NCBI RefSeq assembly: GCF_000717595.1 | Contig: NZ_JNZO01000011.1 | Span: 62,001-126,000 of the forward strand | Reading direction: 5' to 3' | Source: Streptomyces flavochromogenes | GTDB taxonomy: Bacteria > Actinomycetota > Actinomycetes > Streptomycetales > Streptomycetaceae | DNA: 64,000 bases | Part shown: piece by piece, positions 1 to 10,389 of the stretch | How the letters are laid out: every line of letters starts with the position of its first letter | Position numbering within the stretch: position 1 is the first letter of the stretch | Position numbers and translations under genes: made by a program | The notes under the pieces: model-generated | Database searches by the model: none | What the model saw: only the letters and a program-made list of their open reading frames with translations | What the model was told of the DNA's origin: nothing

Positions 1-389
1 GCGCGGACGGCCGCACGGTGCTGTTCTCCTCGCACATCCTGGAGGAGGTCGAGCAGCTCGCCTCCCACATCGAGGTGATCGTGGCCGGGCGCCACGCGGC
101 CTCCGGCGACTTCCGGAAGATCCGCCGGCTGATGACGGACCGGCCGCACCGCTACCTGGTCCGCTCCAGCGACGACCGGGCACTCGCCGCGGCGCTGATC
201 GCCGACCCGTCCACGGCCGGCATCGAGGTCGACCACGTGGAGGGCGGACTGCGCATCCAGGCGGTGGACTTCGGACGGTTCACCGAGCTGCTGCCGAAGG
301 TCGCGCGCGAGGGGGGGATCCGTCTGCTGACGGTCTCGCCCTCGGACGAGTCCCTCGAATCGGTCTTCTCATACCTCGTCGCGGCCTGA
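1..389 (+). CDS. ABC transporter ATP-binding protein, C-terminal part (5' truncated by window)
   Basis: Only the last ~129 codons are present; the frame is already open at base 3 and the Walker A/B and signature motifs lie outside the window. The visible part starts with the H-loop region (TVLFSSHILEEVEQLA, switch His in SSH) followed by the C-terminal extension typical of drug/Na+-type ABC-2 exporter ATPases. It would hydrolyse ATP to drive the permease encoded 14 bp downstream, so the two genes form an operon. The substrate cannot be inferred. Identification as an ABC ATPase is secure from the H-loop context; the subfamily is inferred. Confidence 0.85.
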   Translation, partial: ADGRTVLFSSHILEEVEQLASHIEVIVAGRHAASGDFRKIRRLMTDRPHRYLVRSSDDRALAAALIADPSTAGIEVDHVEGGLRIQAVDFGRFTELLPKVAREGGIRLLTVSPSDESLESVFSYLVAA

Positions 390-403
390 AAGGAGCCTGA
401 CCG

Positions 404-1123
404 ATGTACAACCCCACAGTCGCCCGGCTCACCTACCGGGCCCTCCTCGGCCGCCGCCGGGCCCTGATCCTCTTCCTGCTGCCCGGCATGCTGCTGCTCA
501 TCGCCGCGGCGGTGCGCGCCTTCAACGGTGCGGACGACCAGGTCGCGGCCGATGTCCTCGGCGGCTTCGCGCTGGCCACGATGGTCCCGCTGATCGGTGT
601 GATCGCCGGTACGGGCGCGATCGGACCCGAGATCGACGACGGCTCGATCGTCTATCTGCTGTCCAAGCCGGTGAAGCGGCCCTCGATCATCTTCACGAAG
701 CTGATCGTCGCCATCGCGGTGACGATGGTCTTCTCGGCGGTACCGACGTTCATCGCCGGCTTCATCCTCAACGGCAACGGCCAGCAGGTCGCCGTGGCGT
801 ACACGGTGGCGGCGCTCGTGGCCTCCATCGCGTACAGCGCGCTGTTCCTGCTGCTGGGCACGATCAGCCGCCACGCGGTGGTCATCGGCCTGGTCTACGC
901 CCTGGTGTGGGAGGCCCTGTTCGGTTCCCTGATCGAGGGGGCGCGCACCCTGAGCGTCCAGCAGTGGGCGCTCGCCCTCGCCGAGAAGGTCACCGGTGAC
1001 GGCCTGATCACCTCGGAGGTCAGTCTCACCACGGCGGTCGTGCTCCTCTCCGCGGTCACGATCGTGGCGACCTGGTTCGCCGGCTTCAAACTCCGCACGC
1101 TGAAGCTGGCGGGCGAAGAGTAG
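404..1123 (+). CDS. ABC-2 type transporter permease
   Basis: A 239-residue integral membrane protein with about six hydrophobic segments (near residues 22-38, 53-74, 100-122, 129-152, 157-177 and 209-228), the usual size of an ABC-2 permease. The loop after TM2 carries the EIDDGSIVYLLSKPVKR stretch, characteristic of NosY-like/ABC-2 membrane subunits (cytoplasmic coupling helix after the second TM). The ATG has AAAGGAG upstream and follows the ATPase gene by 14 bp. Together they would form a dimeric exporter in the plasma membrane; cargo unknown. Confidence 0.88.
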   Translation: MYNPTVARLTYRALLGRRRALILFLLPGMLLLIAAAVRAFNGADDQVAADVLGGFALATMVPLIGVIAGTGAIGPEIDDGSIVYLLSKPVKRPSIIFTKLIVAIAVTMVFSAVPTFIAGFILNGNGQQVAVAYTVAALVASIAYSALFLLLGTISRHAVVIGLVYALVWEALFGSLIEGARTLSVQQWALALAEKVTGDGLITSEVSLTTAVVLLSAVTIVATWFAGFKLRTLKLAGEE

Positions 1124-1210
1124 AAGCGGACACGGAAGCGGTACGGCTCCGAGGCCGGGCGCCCCACCCCGGGAGCCCCACCCCGGAGCCGCACCGCAAC
1201 CCCCCTCCCC

Positions 1211-2509
1211 TCACACCGTCCGATCCCGTGCGGCGAAGAGCCCCACGGTGAGGGCCGCCGCGCAGACGCCGAGGACCACACAGATCGGCAGCGTCCAGGA
1301 GCCGGTGGCCTGGTGCAGGGCGCCGGCCGCGAGCGGGCCCGCGGCGGCGAGCAGATAGCCGACCGTCTGGGCCATCCCGGACAGCCGGGCCGCGGTCACC
1401 GCGTCCCCGGAGCGCAGCACGATCAGGGTCAGGGCGAGACCGACCGCCCCGCCCTGGCCGACCCCGAGCACCGCCGACCAGAGCCAGGCACCCTCCACCG
1501 GCGCCACCATCAGACCGGCGTAACCGGCCGCGACCAGCGTGGTGACCAGGACGATCAGCGGACGCTGGCTCCGCATCCGGCCGGCGAGCAGCGGTACCAC
1601 GAAGGCGCCCGCGACCTGGATCAGGTTGTTGAAGGCGAAGACGACGCCGGCCGTGGAGCGGCTCATCCCGTGGTCGGTGAAGATCGTCGGCATCCAGGCG
1701 ATCAGCACGTACGACCACAGCGACTGCAGGCCCATGAACAGCGTGACCTGCCAGGCGAGCGCCGAGCGCCAGACGCTCACCGGGCGGGCGCCGGCGGCCG
1801 GGACGGCCCGTACCGCGTGGCCGGTGCGGCCCCGGGCGATCAGGACCTGGGGCAGCCAGGCGACCGCGGCGACCACGGCGAGCAGGGACCAGAAGCCCAG
1901 CGAGCCCTCCCAGCCACCGCCGAGCGCCTTCTCCAGCGGCACAGCGGCCGCCGCCGCGACCGTCGCACCGGCGATCATCGCGCCCGTGTAGACCGAGGTC
2001 ATCGCCGCGGCCCGGTCCGGAAAGTCACGCTTGATCAGGCCGGGCATCAGCACGTTGAGCAGGGCGATCGCGGTGCCGACGAGGATGCCGCCGCCGTACA
2101 GGGCGTACACGGAGGGCAGCACGCGCGCGAGGATGCCCACGGCGAGCAGCAGCAGGGCCCCGAGCAGCACGCGTTCGGCGCCGAAGCGGCGCCCCAGCCA
2201 GGGCGCCACCAGCGCGCCGACGCCGAGGAACAGCACCGGCACCGACGTCACGAGCGAACTCGCCGTGGAGGAGAGTCCGAAGGCCCCGGATATCTCGCCG
2301 ACCAGCGGCGCCACGCTCGCGAGCGCGGCCCGCATGTTCAGCGAGGCCAGCACGATTCCGGCCAGCAGCAGCGCCGGATGCGCGAGCAGCGCCCGCCGCG
2401 CCGCAGCCCCTGCGGCCGACGCCGGGACTCCGGCCTCGGCGTCGACGAGGACGGGGGGCGGTACGGGGGAGGGGGCGGCGGAACCCTCCGTACGGGTCTC
2501 CGCGCTCAT
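1211..2509 (-). CDS. MFS transporter, CynX/NimT-like
   Basis: A 432-residue, 12-TM major facilitator. The segment LASLNMRAALASVAPLV in TM1 and the WMPTIFTDHGMS loop in the second half are typical of the CynX/NimT (cyanate/2-nitroimidazole permease) branch of MFS. The chosen ATG overlaps the stop of the upstream FadR-type regulator by four bases (ATGA at 2506-2509), so the two are translationally coupled. A much longer upstream extension of the same frame is open but overlaps the regulator and is rejected. The substrate is unknown; a small organic anion is a guess from family members. The gene is convergent with the ABC permease. Confidence 0.85.
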   Translation of the reverse strand: MSAETRTEGSAAPSPVPPPVLVDAEAGVPASAAGAAARRALLAHPALLLAGIVLASLNMRAALASVAPLVGEISGAFGLSSTASSLVTSVPVLFLGVGALVAPWLGRRFGAERVLLGALLLLAVGILARVLPSVYALYGGGILVGTAIALLNVLMPGLIKRDFPDRAAAMTSVYTGAMIAGATVAAAAAVPLEKALGGGWEGSLGFWSLLAVVAAVAWLPQVLIARGRTGHAVRAVPAAGARPVSVWRSALAWQVTLFMGLQSLWSYVLIAWMPTIFTDHGMSRSTAGVVFAFNNLIQVAGAFVVPLLAGRMRSQRPLIVLVTTLVAAGYAGLMVAPVEGAWLWSAVLGVGQGGAVGLALTLIVLRSGDAVTAARLSGMAQTVGYLLAAAGPLAAGALHQATGSWTLPICVVLGVCAAALTVGLFAARDRTV

Positions 2510-3204
2510 CGGGAGTTCTCCGTCAGTGCCGCGACCGTCTCCATCGGGACCCGCAGCAGTTCGCGGGCCTGGCGCTCCGCCGCCTCCGGGTCGCCCGCCT
2601 CGATCGCCGCGACCAGGGCCTCGTGGGCGTCGATGTCGACGGGCGGCATCTCCCGGTCGCCGAGGGCCTCGACGAGCACCTCGTGCACCTGGGCGGAGAA
2701 GAAGCGGTACACCTCGACGAAGGCCGCGTTGTGGGTGGCGCCGACGACCGCGAGGTGGAAGGCGAGGTCGGCGTCCGCGTTCCGGTCGCCCTCCTCGCGC
2801 AGTGTGGTGAGGGCCGCCCGGAGCCGCAGCAGGTCGTGGGTGTCCCGCCGGGCCGCCGCGAGCCGCGCCGCCTCGGCCTCCAGGGCGACCCGGAGTTCCA
2901 GGACGTCGGCCGCGCCCGCGTGCCGCACCCCGCGCAGCACGGCCGCCGGATCGGCGGTCGACCTGACGAAGGTGCCGTTGCCCTGGCGGGATTCGAGCAG
3001 GCCCGCGTGGACCAGGACCCTGACCGCCTCGCGGACGGTGTTGCGGCCCACACCGAGCTGCTGGGCGAGCTCGTGCTCGGTGGGGATGCGGTCGCCGACC
3101 GCCCACTCTCCGTCCGCGAGCTGCGTCCGCAGCTGGTCCACCACGGAGTCCACCAGCGAGGTCCGCCCCGTCGCCCTGAGTGCCATGCCGTTCCGACCTT
3201 CCAT
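2506..3204 (-). CDS. GntR/FadR-family transcriptional regulator (FCD domain)
   Basis: 232 residues with an N-terminal winged helix (about 15-80; [20 protein letters not shown] is the recognition-helix region) and a helical FCD ligand-binding domain (about 95-220) carrying the metal-binding-type D/H pattern ([18 protein letters not shown]). FadR-type regulators sense small organic acids and usually repress a neighbouring transport or catabolic gene. Here the partner is the MFS carrier translated through a 4-bp overlap. ATG at 3204 is used; an internal ATG six codons later (3186) also fits. The 104 bp to lpdA hold divergent promoters. Confidence 0.88.
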   Translation of the reverse strand: MEGRNGMALRATGRTSLVDSVVDQLRTQLADGEWAVGDRIPTEHELAQQLGVGRNTVREAVRVLVHAGLLESRQGNGTFVRSTADPAAVLRGVRHAGAADVLELRVALEAEAARLAAARRDTHDLLRLRAALTTLREEGDRNADADLAFHLAVVGATHNAAFVEVYRFFSAQVHEVLVEALGDREMPPVDIDAHEALVAAIEAGDPEAAERQARELLRVPMETVAALTENSR

Positions 3205-3308
3205 TTGCCCGGTTGCCCGGTCATCCTACAACTGACCGTGGGCGGGACACCGGACTACTGTGGGCCCGTACGCGGACCGAACACCCTCACCACCCTCGGG
3301 AGTCAGTC

Positions 3309-4712
<1,404 letters not shown>

Positions 4713-4747
4713 GGTTTCCACCGGTTCGGGGTGATAGGCACGGACAC

Positions 4748-5407
4748 GTGCCTCCCGAGAACCTCCCGGGTGGCGAACCGTCCCGACCGCTCAGGTCGTG
4801 GGTGCGTTCGTCACCCGGTACGCATCTCTGGCTCGCGGTCATCGCGATCACCAGCCTCGTCATCGCGCTGTCCCCCCAAGGCCTCGATAGCTATCTGCTG
4901 CACCGCAACAGCAGCAATCTCCACCAGCTGTCCCACCATCCGCTGAGGGCCCTGCTCGGCAGCGCGTTCTGGATCGAGGACCCGGCCGACCTGCTGCTGT
5001 ACGCGGCGCTGTTCGAGGTGATCCACGCGCCCGTGGAGCGGTGGCTCGGTACGGCGAAATGGCTCTTCGTCGTCGCCACGGCCCATATCGCGGCCACGCT
5101 GATCAGCCAGCAGGTCGTCCTGGTGGCCATCCGCCTCCACGACGTGCCGCGCAGCATGGCGCATGTCGTCGACATCGGGGTCAGCTACGGCCTCGCCGCC
5201 TCGGCGGGCATCCTCACGTACCGGCTCGCCCGCCCCTGGCGCTGGCTCTACCTCGCGGCAGTGGTGGCCTTCTTCGTCGTACCGCTGCTCGCCGACCGCA
5301 CGTACACCGATCTCGGGCATGCGATCTCGCTGGCCATCGGCCTCGCCTGCTACCCGCTCACCCGCGGAAAACCATTCGCCCCCGAACAGGGGCCCGGCGC
5401 ACACTAG
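4748..5407 (+). CDS. Rhomboid-like integral membrane protein
   Basis: About 219 residues with roughly six membrane segments. The end of the protein shows a rhomboid-like pattern: GVSYG (Ser146) in one helix and DLGHA (His191) in the last, matching the GxSx-plus-His serine/histidine dyad of rhomboid intramembrane proteases. Streptomyces homologues are usually named rhomboid-like; proteolysis is not shown by sequence alone. The start is uncertain: GTG at 4748 is used, GTG at 4802 (just before TM1) is also possible and neither has a strong ribosome site. Convergent with the HAD gene across a strong terminator. Confidence 0.7.
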   Translation: MPPENLPGGEPSRPLRSWVRSSPGTHLWLAVIAITSLVIALSPQGLDSYLLHRNSSNLHQLSHHPLRALLGSAFWIEDPADLLLYAALFEVIHAPVERWLGTAKWLFVVATAHIAATLISQQVVLVAIRLHDVPRSMAHVVDIGVSYGLAASAGILTYRLARPWRWLYLAAVVAFFVVPLLADRTYTDLGHAISLAIGLACYPLTRGKPFAPEQGPGAH

Positions 5408-5434
5408 TTGTACGGGGGACACGGGGGTTCCCCC

Positions 5435-5500
5435 GAAAAGAAGGGGCGGCCGCTTCGAGCGCGTGGACCTGGTCCACGCGGGCCGCCCCTTTTCTTTTCC
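5435..5500. terminator. Bidirectional terminator between convergent genes
   Basis: The stem GGGGCGGCC (5443-5451)/GGCCGCCCC (5481-5489) encloses a second perfect stem GCGTGGACC/GGTCCACGC (5461-5479). A-rich sequence lies on the left and TTTTCTTTT on the right, so it can act on both strands. Confidence 0.88.
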
Positions 5501-5510
5501 CCGCGGCCGG

Positions 5511-6317
5511 TCAGACCGACAGCAGCCGCTCCAGGACGACGGCGATGCCGTCCTCCTCGTTCGAGGTGGTGACCTCGTCAGCCACCGCGCGCAGTTCGAC
5601 GTGCGCGTTGCCCATGGCCACGCCGTGCGCCGCCCAGCCGAACATCGGGATGTCGTTGGGCATGTCGCCGAACGCGATCGTCTCCGCCGCCTTCACACCC
5701 AGCCGGCGCGCCGCCAGGGAGAGACCGGTCGCCTTGCTCAGACCGAGCGGCAGGATCTCCACCACACCGGGCCCCGCCATGACGACGTCGACGAGACCGC
5801 CGACCGTCGCACGGGCGGCGACGGTCAGCTCGTCGTCCGACAGCGTCGGGTGCTGGAGGTAGAGCTTGGTCAGCGGCGCCGCCCACAGCTCCGCCGGATC
5901 CTCGTACGGCACGTACGGCAGCGGTCCCGGGTGCACCCGGTAGCCGGGGCCCATCAGGACCTCGCCCTCCAGGCCGTCGCGACTCGCGGCCAGCGCCAGC
6001 GGGCCGACCTCCGCCTCTATCTTCGAGAGGGCGAGCCCCGCGAGCTGCCGGTCCAGGGTCAGCGAGGTGAGCAGCCGGTGCTCACCCGCGTGGTAGACCT
6101 GCGCGCCCTGCCCGCACACCGCGATGCCCTCGTAGCCGAGGTCGTCCAGGATGTGCCGGGTCCAGGGCACCGCCCGGCCGGTGACGACGATGTGCGCGGC
6201 GCCCGCCTCCGTGACGGCGGCGAGCGCGTCCCGCGTGCGGGCCGAGACGGACTCGTCGGCGCGCAGCAGCGTGCCGTCGAGATCCGTCGCGACCAGGCGG
6301 TAGGGGAAGGAGCTCAC
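5511..6317 (-). CDS. HAD-superfamily (Cof-type) hydrolase
   Basis: 268 residues. Motif I is DLDGTLL (Asp12 nucleophile region), motif II VVTGRAV, and motif [12 protein letters not shown]; the large C2 cap between motifs II and III (about residues 85-190) marks a Cof/YbjI-type sugar-phosphate phosphatase. It probably dephosphorylates a small phosphometabolite in the cytoplasm. Its GTG start overlaps the serS stop (GTGA at 6314-6317), so it is translationally coupled to serS. Specific substrate unknown. Confidence 0.9.
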   Translation of the reverse strand: MSSFPYRLVATDLDGTLLRADESVSARTRDALAAVTEAGAAHIVVTGRAVPWTRHILDDLGYEGIAVCGQGAQVYHAGEHRLLTSLTLDRQLAGLALSKIEAEVGPLALAASRDGLEGEVLMGPGYRVHPGPLPYVPYEDPAELWAAPLTKLYLQHPTLSDDELTVAARATVGGLVDVVMAGPGVVEILPLGLSKATGLSLAARRLGVKAAETIAFGDMPNDIPMFGWAAHGVAMGNAHVELRAVADEVTTSNEEDGIAVVLERLLSV

Positions 6318-7603
6318 TTGGCGATCGGCTCCAGGACCTCACGGCCACCGAGGTAGGGCCGCAGCATCTCCGGGACGCGCACGGAACCGTCGGGCAGCTG
6401 GTGGTTCTCCAGGATCGCCACGATCGTCCGCGGTACGGCGCAGAGCGTGCCGTTCAGGGTGGCGAGCGGCTGCACGGTCTTCTTGCCGCCCTGCTCGTCG
6501 CGCATGCGGACGGAGAGACGGCGGGCCTGGAAGCTGTTGCAGTTGGAGGCGGAGGTCAGCTCGCGGTACTTGCCCTGGGTCGGGATCCACGCCTCGCAGT
6601 CGAACTTGCGGGAGGCGGAGGCGCCGAGGTCACCGGTGGCGACGTCGATGACCTGGAACGGCAGCTCCAGACCGGTCAGCCACTGCTTCTCCCACTCCAG
6701 GAGCCGCTGGTGCTCGGCCTCGGCGTCCTCCGGCGCGACGTACGAGAACATCTCGACCTTGTCGAACTGGTGGACGCGGAAGATGCCGCGGGTGTCCTTG
6801 CCGTACGTGCCGGCCTCGCGGCGGAAGCAGGGCGAGAAGCCCGCGTACCGCAGGGGCAGCTTGTCCGCGTCGATGATCTCGTCCATGTGGTACGCCGCGA
6901 GGGGCACCTCGGACGTGCCGACGAGGTAGTAGTCGTCCTTCTCCAGGTGGTACACGTTCTCCGCGGCCTGGCCGAGGAAGCCGGTGCCCTCCATGGCGCG
7001 CGGACGGACCAGCGCCGGGGTCAGCATGGGGATGAAGCCGGCCTCGGTGGCCTGCGCGATCGCCGCGTTGACCAGGGCGAGCTCCAGGAGGGCGCCCACG
7101 CCGGTCAGGTAGTAGAAGCGCGAGCCGGAGACCTTGGCACCCCGCTCGACGTCGATGGCGCCGAGCGCCTCGCCGAGCTCCAGGTGGTCCTTGGGCTCGA
7201 AGCCCTCGGCCGCGAAGTCGCGGATGGTGCCGTGCGTCTCGAGGACGACGAAGTCCTCCTCGCCGCCGACCGGGACGTCGGTGTGGACGATGTTCCCGAG
7301 CTGGAGCAGCAGCTGCTTGGCCGTCTCGTCGGCCTCGTTCTGCTCGGCCTCGGCGGCCTTGACGTCGGTCTTGAGCTGTTCGGCCTTCTGGAGGAGCTCG
7401 GCGCGCTCCTCCGGGGTGGCCCTGGGGATCAGCTTGCCGAGCGCCTTCTGCTCGGATCGGAGCTCGTCGAAGCGGACGCCGGACGACCTGCGCCGCTCAT
7501 CGGCGGAGAGCAGGGCGTCGACGAGCGCGACGTCCTCTCCACGGGCGCGCTGGGAGGCGCGAACACGGTCGGGGTCCTCACGGAGCAGGCGAAGGTCAAT
7601 CAC
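6314..7603 (-). CDS. serS: Seryl-tRNA synthetase
   Basis: A 429-residue class II synthetase of normal bacterial length. The N-terminal ~110 residues form the charged antiparallel coiled-coil arm that grips the long variable arm of tRNA-Ser. Motif 2 ([19 protein letters not shown]) and motif 3 ([19 protein letters not shown]) of the catalytic core are intact, as is the [13 protein letters not shown] serine/ATP loop. GTG start. It heads a two-gene unit with the HAD hydrolase. Upstream lie a perfect inverted repeat (7644-7677) and a DnaA-box cluster. The two tRNA-Ser genes in this window encode its substrates. Confidence 0.97.
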   Translation of the reverse strand: MIDLRLLREDPDRVRASQRARGEDVALVDALLSADERRRSSGVRFDELRSEQKALGKLIPRATPEERAELLQKAEQLKTDVKAAEAEQNEADETAKQLLLQLGNIVHTDVPVGGEEDFVVLETHGTIRDFAAEGFEPKDHLELGEALGAIDVERGAKVSGSRFYYLTGVGALLELALVNAAIAQATEAGFIPMLTPALVRPRAMEGTGFLGQAAENVYHLEKDDYYLVGTSEVPLAAYHMDEIIDADKLPLRYAGFSPCFRREAGTYGKDTRGIFRVHQFDKVEMFSYVAPEDAEAEHQRLLEWEKQWLTGLELPFQVIDVATGDLGASASRKFDCEAWIPTQGKYRELTSASNCNSFQARRLSVRMRDEQGGKKTVQPLATLNGTLCAVPRTIVAILENHQLPDGSVRVPEMLRPYLGGREVLEPIAK

Positions 7604-7643
7604 CCCACCAGGCTACCGGTGCGCGTTCGCCCGCCCCCACCGG

Positions 7644-7677
7644 ATAACGTCACGCGTGTTGTCACGCGTGACGTTAT
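7644..7677. promoter_or_regulatory. Perfect 15-bp inverted repeat upstream of serS
   Basis: Arms ATAACGTCACGCGTG (7644-7658) and its exact complement (7663-7677) are separated by TTGT. The centre 41-74 bp ahead of the serS start and the absence of a T-run favour an operator over a terminator. The arms also create a direct repeat of GTCACGCGTG (7649-7658 and 7661-7670). The binding protein is unknown. Confidence 0.7.
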
Positions 7678-7726
7678 GCCCGCATTGATACCCGTGAGAA
7701 TGCCGGGAGCCGGGCTCCGCATTCAG

Positions 7727-8063
7727 TTATCCACAGGCTGTGCGGAAGATCTGTGGACTACGGGGAAGATCGCGTGGATTTCCTGCCCCGCCCCTGGGAA
7801 TTCCGTGATCAAACACCATTGAGGCACTCATTTGGGTGGGAATTGCTCGCCCCAAAGAGTTGGTCGAGCGAACTGTGCTGACGAGGGCGTCTTCCCCGTG
7901 CTGTGGACAGTCGAGGCGGGTCGAGGAGTGGCTAGGGCGATTTGTCGACCTTGTCGGGGTGAGCTGTCGACTTGTCCCCAGGTCGAACGAGGAGCCTGTG
8001 GATAACCGCTGTGGGTAACTGAAAAATATGCAGGTAGGACTAGTGGTTCGCACCTGTGGACGA
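7727..8063. promoter_or_regulatory. Cluster of DnaA-box-like nonamers between serS and pheA
   Basis: Two exact TTATCCACA boxes (7727-7735 forward; 7997-8005 reverse) lie together with five sites one mismatch from TTRTCCACA: 7752-7760, 7902-7910, 7972-7980, 8010-8018 and 8055-8063. The 497-bp gap between serS and pheA has no gene of its own. In S. coelicolor a high-affinity DnaA cluster named D78, on cosmid D78, titrates DnaA; I believe serS-pheA lies on that cosmid, but this is from memory. Without dnaA/dnaN and an unwinding element it is not oriC. Confidence 0.75.
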
Positions 8064-8088
8064 ACGCTCCCGTCACCGGGAGCGTTCG
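8061..8088 (-). terminator. Terminator of pheA
   Basis: A perfect 12-bp stem CGAACGCTCCCG/CGGGAGCGTTCG with a TCAC loop lies 13 bp past the pheA stop on the minus strand. There is no clear T-run, which is common in Streptomyces. Confidence 0.75.
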
Positions 8089-8100
8089 GTCAGTATCGGG

Positions 8101-9036
8101 TCAGGCCCGACCGTCCTGGGCCCTCGCCAACCAGTCGGAGGCCGCCATGAACTCCCCGTCCGAGGTGCCGCGCCGCAGCGCTGCCACGTCCTCGACCGCG
8201 ACGCCCGCCCTCGGGTACGAGCCGAGGAAGCGCACCTTGGGGCACATCCGCTTGAGCCCCATCAGCGCCTCGCCCACCCGCCGGTCCGAGATATGGCCCT
8301 CGGCGTCCACGGCGAAGCAGTAGTTCCCGATCCCCGCCCCCGTGGGCCGGGACTGGATCAGCATCAGGTTCACCCCGCGCACCGCGAATTCCTGGAGCAG
8401 TTCGAGGAGGGCACCCGGATGATCGTCACCCAGCCACAGCACCACCGAGGTCTTGTCCGCGCCGGTCGGCGCGGCCGGCCGGGCCGGCCTGCCCACCAGG
8501 ACGAACCGCGTCTCGGCGTTCTCCGCGTCGTGGATCTCGGTGACCAGCGCCTCGAGGCCGTACGTCACCGCCGCGAACTCCCCCGCGAAGGCGGCGTCGA
8601 AGCGGCCCTCCTGCACCAGCCGGGCCCCGTCCGCGTTGGACGCGGCGGACTCCCACAGGGCTTCGGGAAGATGCGCCCGCAGCCAGTTCCGGACCTGCGG
8701 CTGGGCCACCGGGTGGCCCGTCACGGTCTTGATGTCCGACAACTTGGTCCCCGGCCGCACGAGCAGCGCGAAGGCGATCGGCAGGAGCACCTCGCGGTAG
8801 ATCATCAGCGGCTCGCCGGAGGCCAGCTCGTCGAGGGTCGCGGTCACCCCGCCCTCGACCGAGTTCTCGATCGGTACGAGAGCGGCGGCGGCCTCCCCGT
8901 TCCGTACGGCGTCGAGCGCGGCCGGGACCGAGACCATGGGGACGAGTTCCCTCGTCGCGGCCTCGGGCAGCGTCCGCAGCGCGGCCTCCGTGAAGGTGCC
9001 CTCGGGGCCGAGATACGTGTACCGGTTGGCGGACAT
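8101..9036 (-). CDS. pheA: Prephenate dehydratase
   Basis: 311 residues: a two-lobed catalytic PDT domain (about 5-185), beginning YTYLGPEGTFTEAAL and containing the ETRFVLVG motif (the TRF triad needed for dehydration), then a C-terminal ACT domain (about 200-280; DDHPGALLELLQEFAVRGVN followed by LIQSRP) for feedback control by phenylalanine. It converts prephenate to phenylpyruvate in phenylalanine synthesis. It is a monofunctional actinobacterial enzyme, not fused to chorismate mutase. It is the last gene of the copper-operon direction of transcription, 81 bp after dtpA, and ends at a strong hairpin. Confidence 0.95.
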   Translation of the reverse strand: MSANRYTYLGPEGTFTEAALRTLPEAATRELVPMVSVPAALDAVRNGEAAAALVPIENSVEGGVTATLDELASGEPLMIYREVLLPIAFALLVRPGTKLSDIKTVTGHPVAQPQVRNWLRAHLPEALWESAASNADGARLVQEGRFDAAFAGEFAAVTYGLEALVTEIHDAENAETRFVLVGRPARPAAPTGADKTSVVLWLGDDHPGALLELLQEFAVRGVNLMLIQSRPTGAGIGNYCFAVDAEGHISDRRVGEALMGLKRMCPKVRFLGSYPRAGVAVEDVAALRRGTSDGEFMAASDWLARAQDGRA

Positions 9037-9117
9037 ACCGTCACCCTAATGGGCCCCGGAGCCCCGGGCCGCCCGCCCGACGGGACACGTGTGTCCGCCG
9101 GCGGCCGACCCGGCCGG

Positions 9118-10386
9118 TCAGGACTCCAGGAGCCGCTGTCCCACGTACTCGCCCTCGGCGGGACCGCCCGGGACCGCGAAGAGGCCGCTCGCCTCGTGCC
9201 GGATGAACGCGGACAGCGCGTCGCCCCGGTCGAGCTTGCGCTGCACGGGCACGAAGCCCCTCAGCGGGTCGGCCTGCCAGCAGACGAAGAGGAGACCGGC
9301 GTCCGGCGTCCCGTCGGCGGCGATCCCGTCGTGGAAGGAGAACGGCCTGCGCAGCATCGCCGCCCCGCCGTTCTGTTCGGGGGCGGAGATACGGGAGTGG
9401 GCGTTGTCCGGGATGACCGTCGTTCCGTCCGGACCGCGCTTGTCCAGGTCGAGCTCGGTGGTCTCGCTGCCGCCGCTGAGCGGGGCCCCGTCGGACTTCC
9501 GCCGCCCGATCACCTTCTCCTGCCGGTCGAGCGGCAGCTTCTCCCAGTCGTCGAGCAGCATCCGGATCCGGCGCACCACCGCGTACGAGCCGCCCGCCAT
9601 CCACTCCGTCGCGCCCCCGGTGCCCGCCGGGACGAAGATCCGCCGGTCGAAGTCGGGATCGGTGACCTTCGGATTGCCCGTGCCGTCGATCTGACCCATC
9701 AGGTTGCGGGCCGTCATCGGCTTCGCGGTGGCACCGGCCGAGCGGTTGAAGCCGTTCATCTGCCAGCGCACCCGGGCCGCGTCGCCCGCGTCCTTCTGGA
9801 GGGCCCGCAGCGCGTGGAAGGCGACGAGCGCGTCGTCGGCGCCGATCTGCACCCACAGATCGCCCTCCGAGCGCCGCGCGTCCAGGGCGTCGGCCGAGAA
9901 GGCGGGCAGCGGGTCGAGCGCGGAGGGGCGACGGGCGGTGAGCCCGGTCCGGTCGAAGAAGGTACGGCCGAAGCCGAAGGTGACCGTGAGGGAGGAGGGG
10001 CCCGCGTCGAGCGCCACTCCGGTGTCCCCGGCCGGGGCCTTGCCCGCCATCAGGGCCTTCGCCGTCACCGACCAGCGGCGCAGCAGCGCTGCCGACTCCT
10101 TGCGACCGGCGCCGGGGGCGAGGTCGAAGGCGATCAGATGACCGCGGGACTGCAGGGGCGTGGTGATACCGGCCTGATGTTTCCCGTGAAACATCACCTC
10201 GGTCGCACCGACGGACGTCAGCGCCGGAGCGCCACCGGCTCCGGTCCCGGCGGTGTCGTCGCCCGACCCGGCCGCGGCGACCCCGACGCCACCGGCCGCG
10301 CCGATGACGAGCCCGGCCGCGCCCGCCGCGCCGACGGTGCCGAGGAGGCGCCGCCGGGAGATCTCAGGATTGTCGTTCTCGGTCAC
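9118..10386 (-). CDS. dtpA: Tat-secreted DyP-type haem peroxidase
   Basis: 422 residues. The N-terminus holds a twin-arginine signal (SRRRLLGTVGAAGAAGLVIG), so it is exported folded with haem. The DyP signature GxxDG is GQIDG (231-235), the proximal haem ligand is His330 in DNAHSRISAP, and a conserved distal Arg sits in AMLRRPFSF. It is the last gene of a sco-ecuC-copCD-dtpA series, 3 bp after copCD. In S. lividans DtpA is a DyP peroxidase tied to copper-dependent morphogenesis and maturation of the copper oxidase GlxA; the same role is inferred here from gene order. Confidence 0.93.
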   Translation of the reverse strand: MTENDNPEISRRRLLGTVGAAGAAGLVIGAAGGVGVAAAGSGDDTAGTGAGGAPALTSVGATEVMFHGKHQAGITTPLQSRGHLIAFDLAPGAGRKESAALLRRWSVTAKALMAGKAPAGDTGVALDAGPSSLTVTFGFGRTFFDRTGLTARRPSALDPLPAFSADALDARRSEGDLWVQIGADDALVAFHALRALQKDAGDAARVRWQMNGFNRSAGATAKPMTARNLMGQIDGTGNPKVTDPDFDRRIFVPAGTGGATEWMAGGSYAVVRRIRMLLDDWEKLPLDRQEKVIGRRKSDGAPLSGGSETTELDLDKRGPDGTTVIPDNAHSRISAPEQNGGAAMLRRPFSFHDGIAADGTPDAGLLFVCWQADPLRGFVPVQRKLDRGDALSAFIRHEASGLFAVPGGPAEGEYVGQRLLES

Positions 10387-10389
10387 GGG

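Noticed and set aside
1211..3106. MFS gene starting at 3106 instead of 2509
   Set aside because: The extension is an Arg/Pro-rich shadow of the FadR gene; the ATG overlapping the regulator stop and the standard MFS length fit better.
7604..7680. T-box riboswitch upstream of serS
   Set aside because: No T-box consensus or specifier-loop layout; the only structure is a symmetric inverted repeat.
7604..8100. The DnaA-box region as the chromosomal origin
   Set aside because: No dnaA, dnaN, gyrB or rpmH nearby, no AT-rich unwinding element, and Streptomyces oriC has many more boxes.
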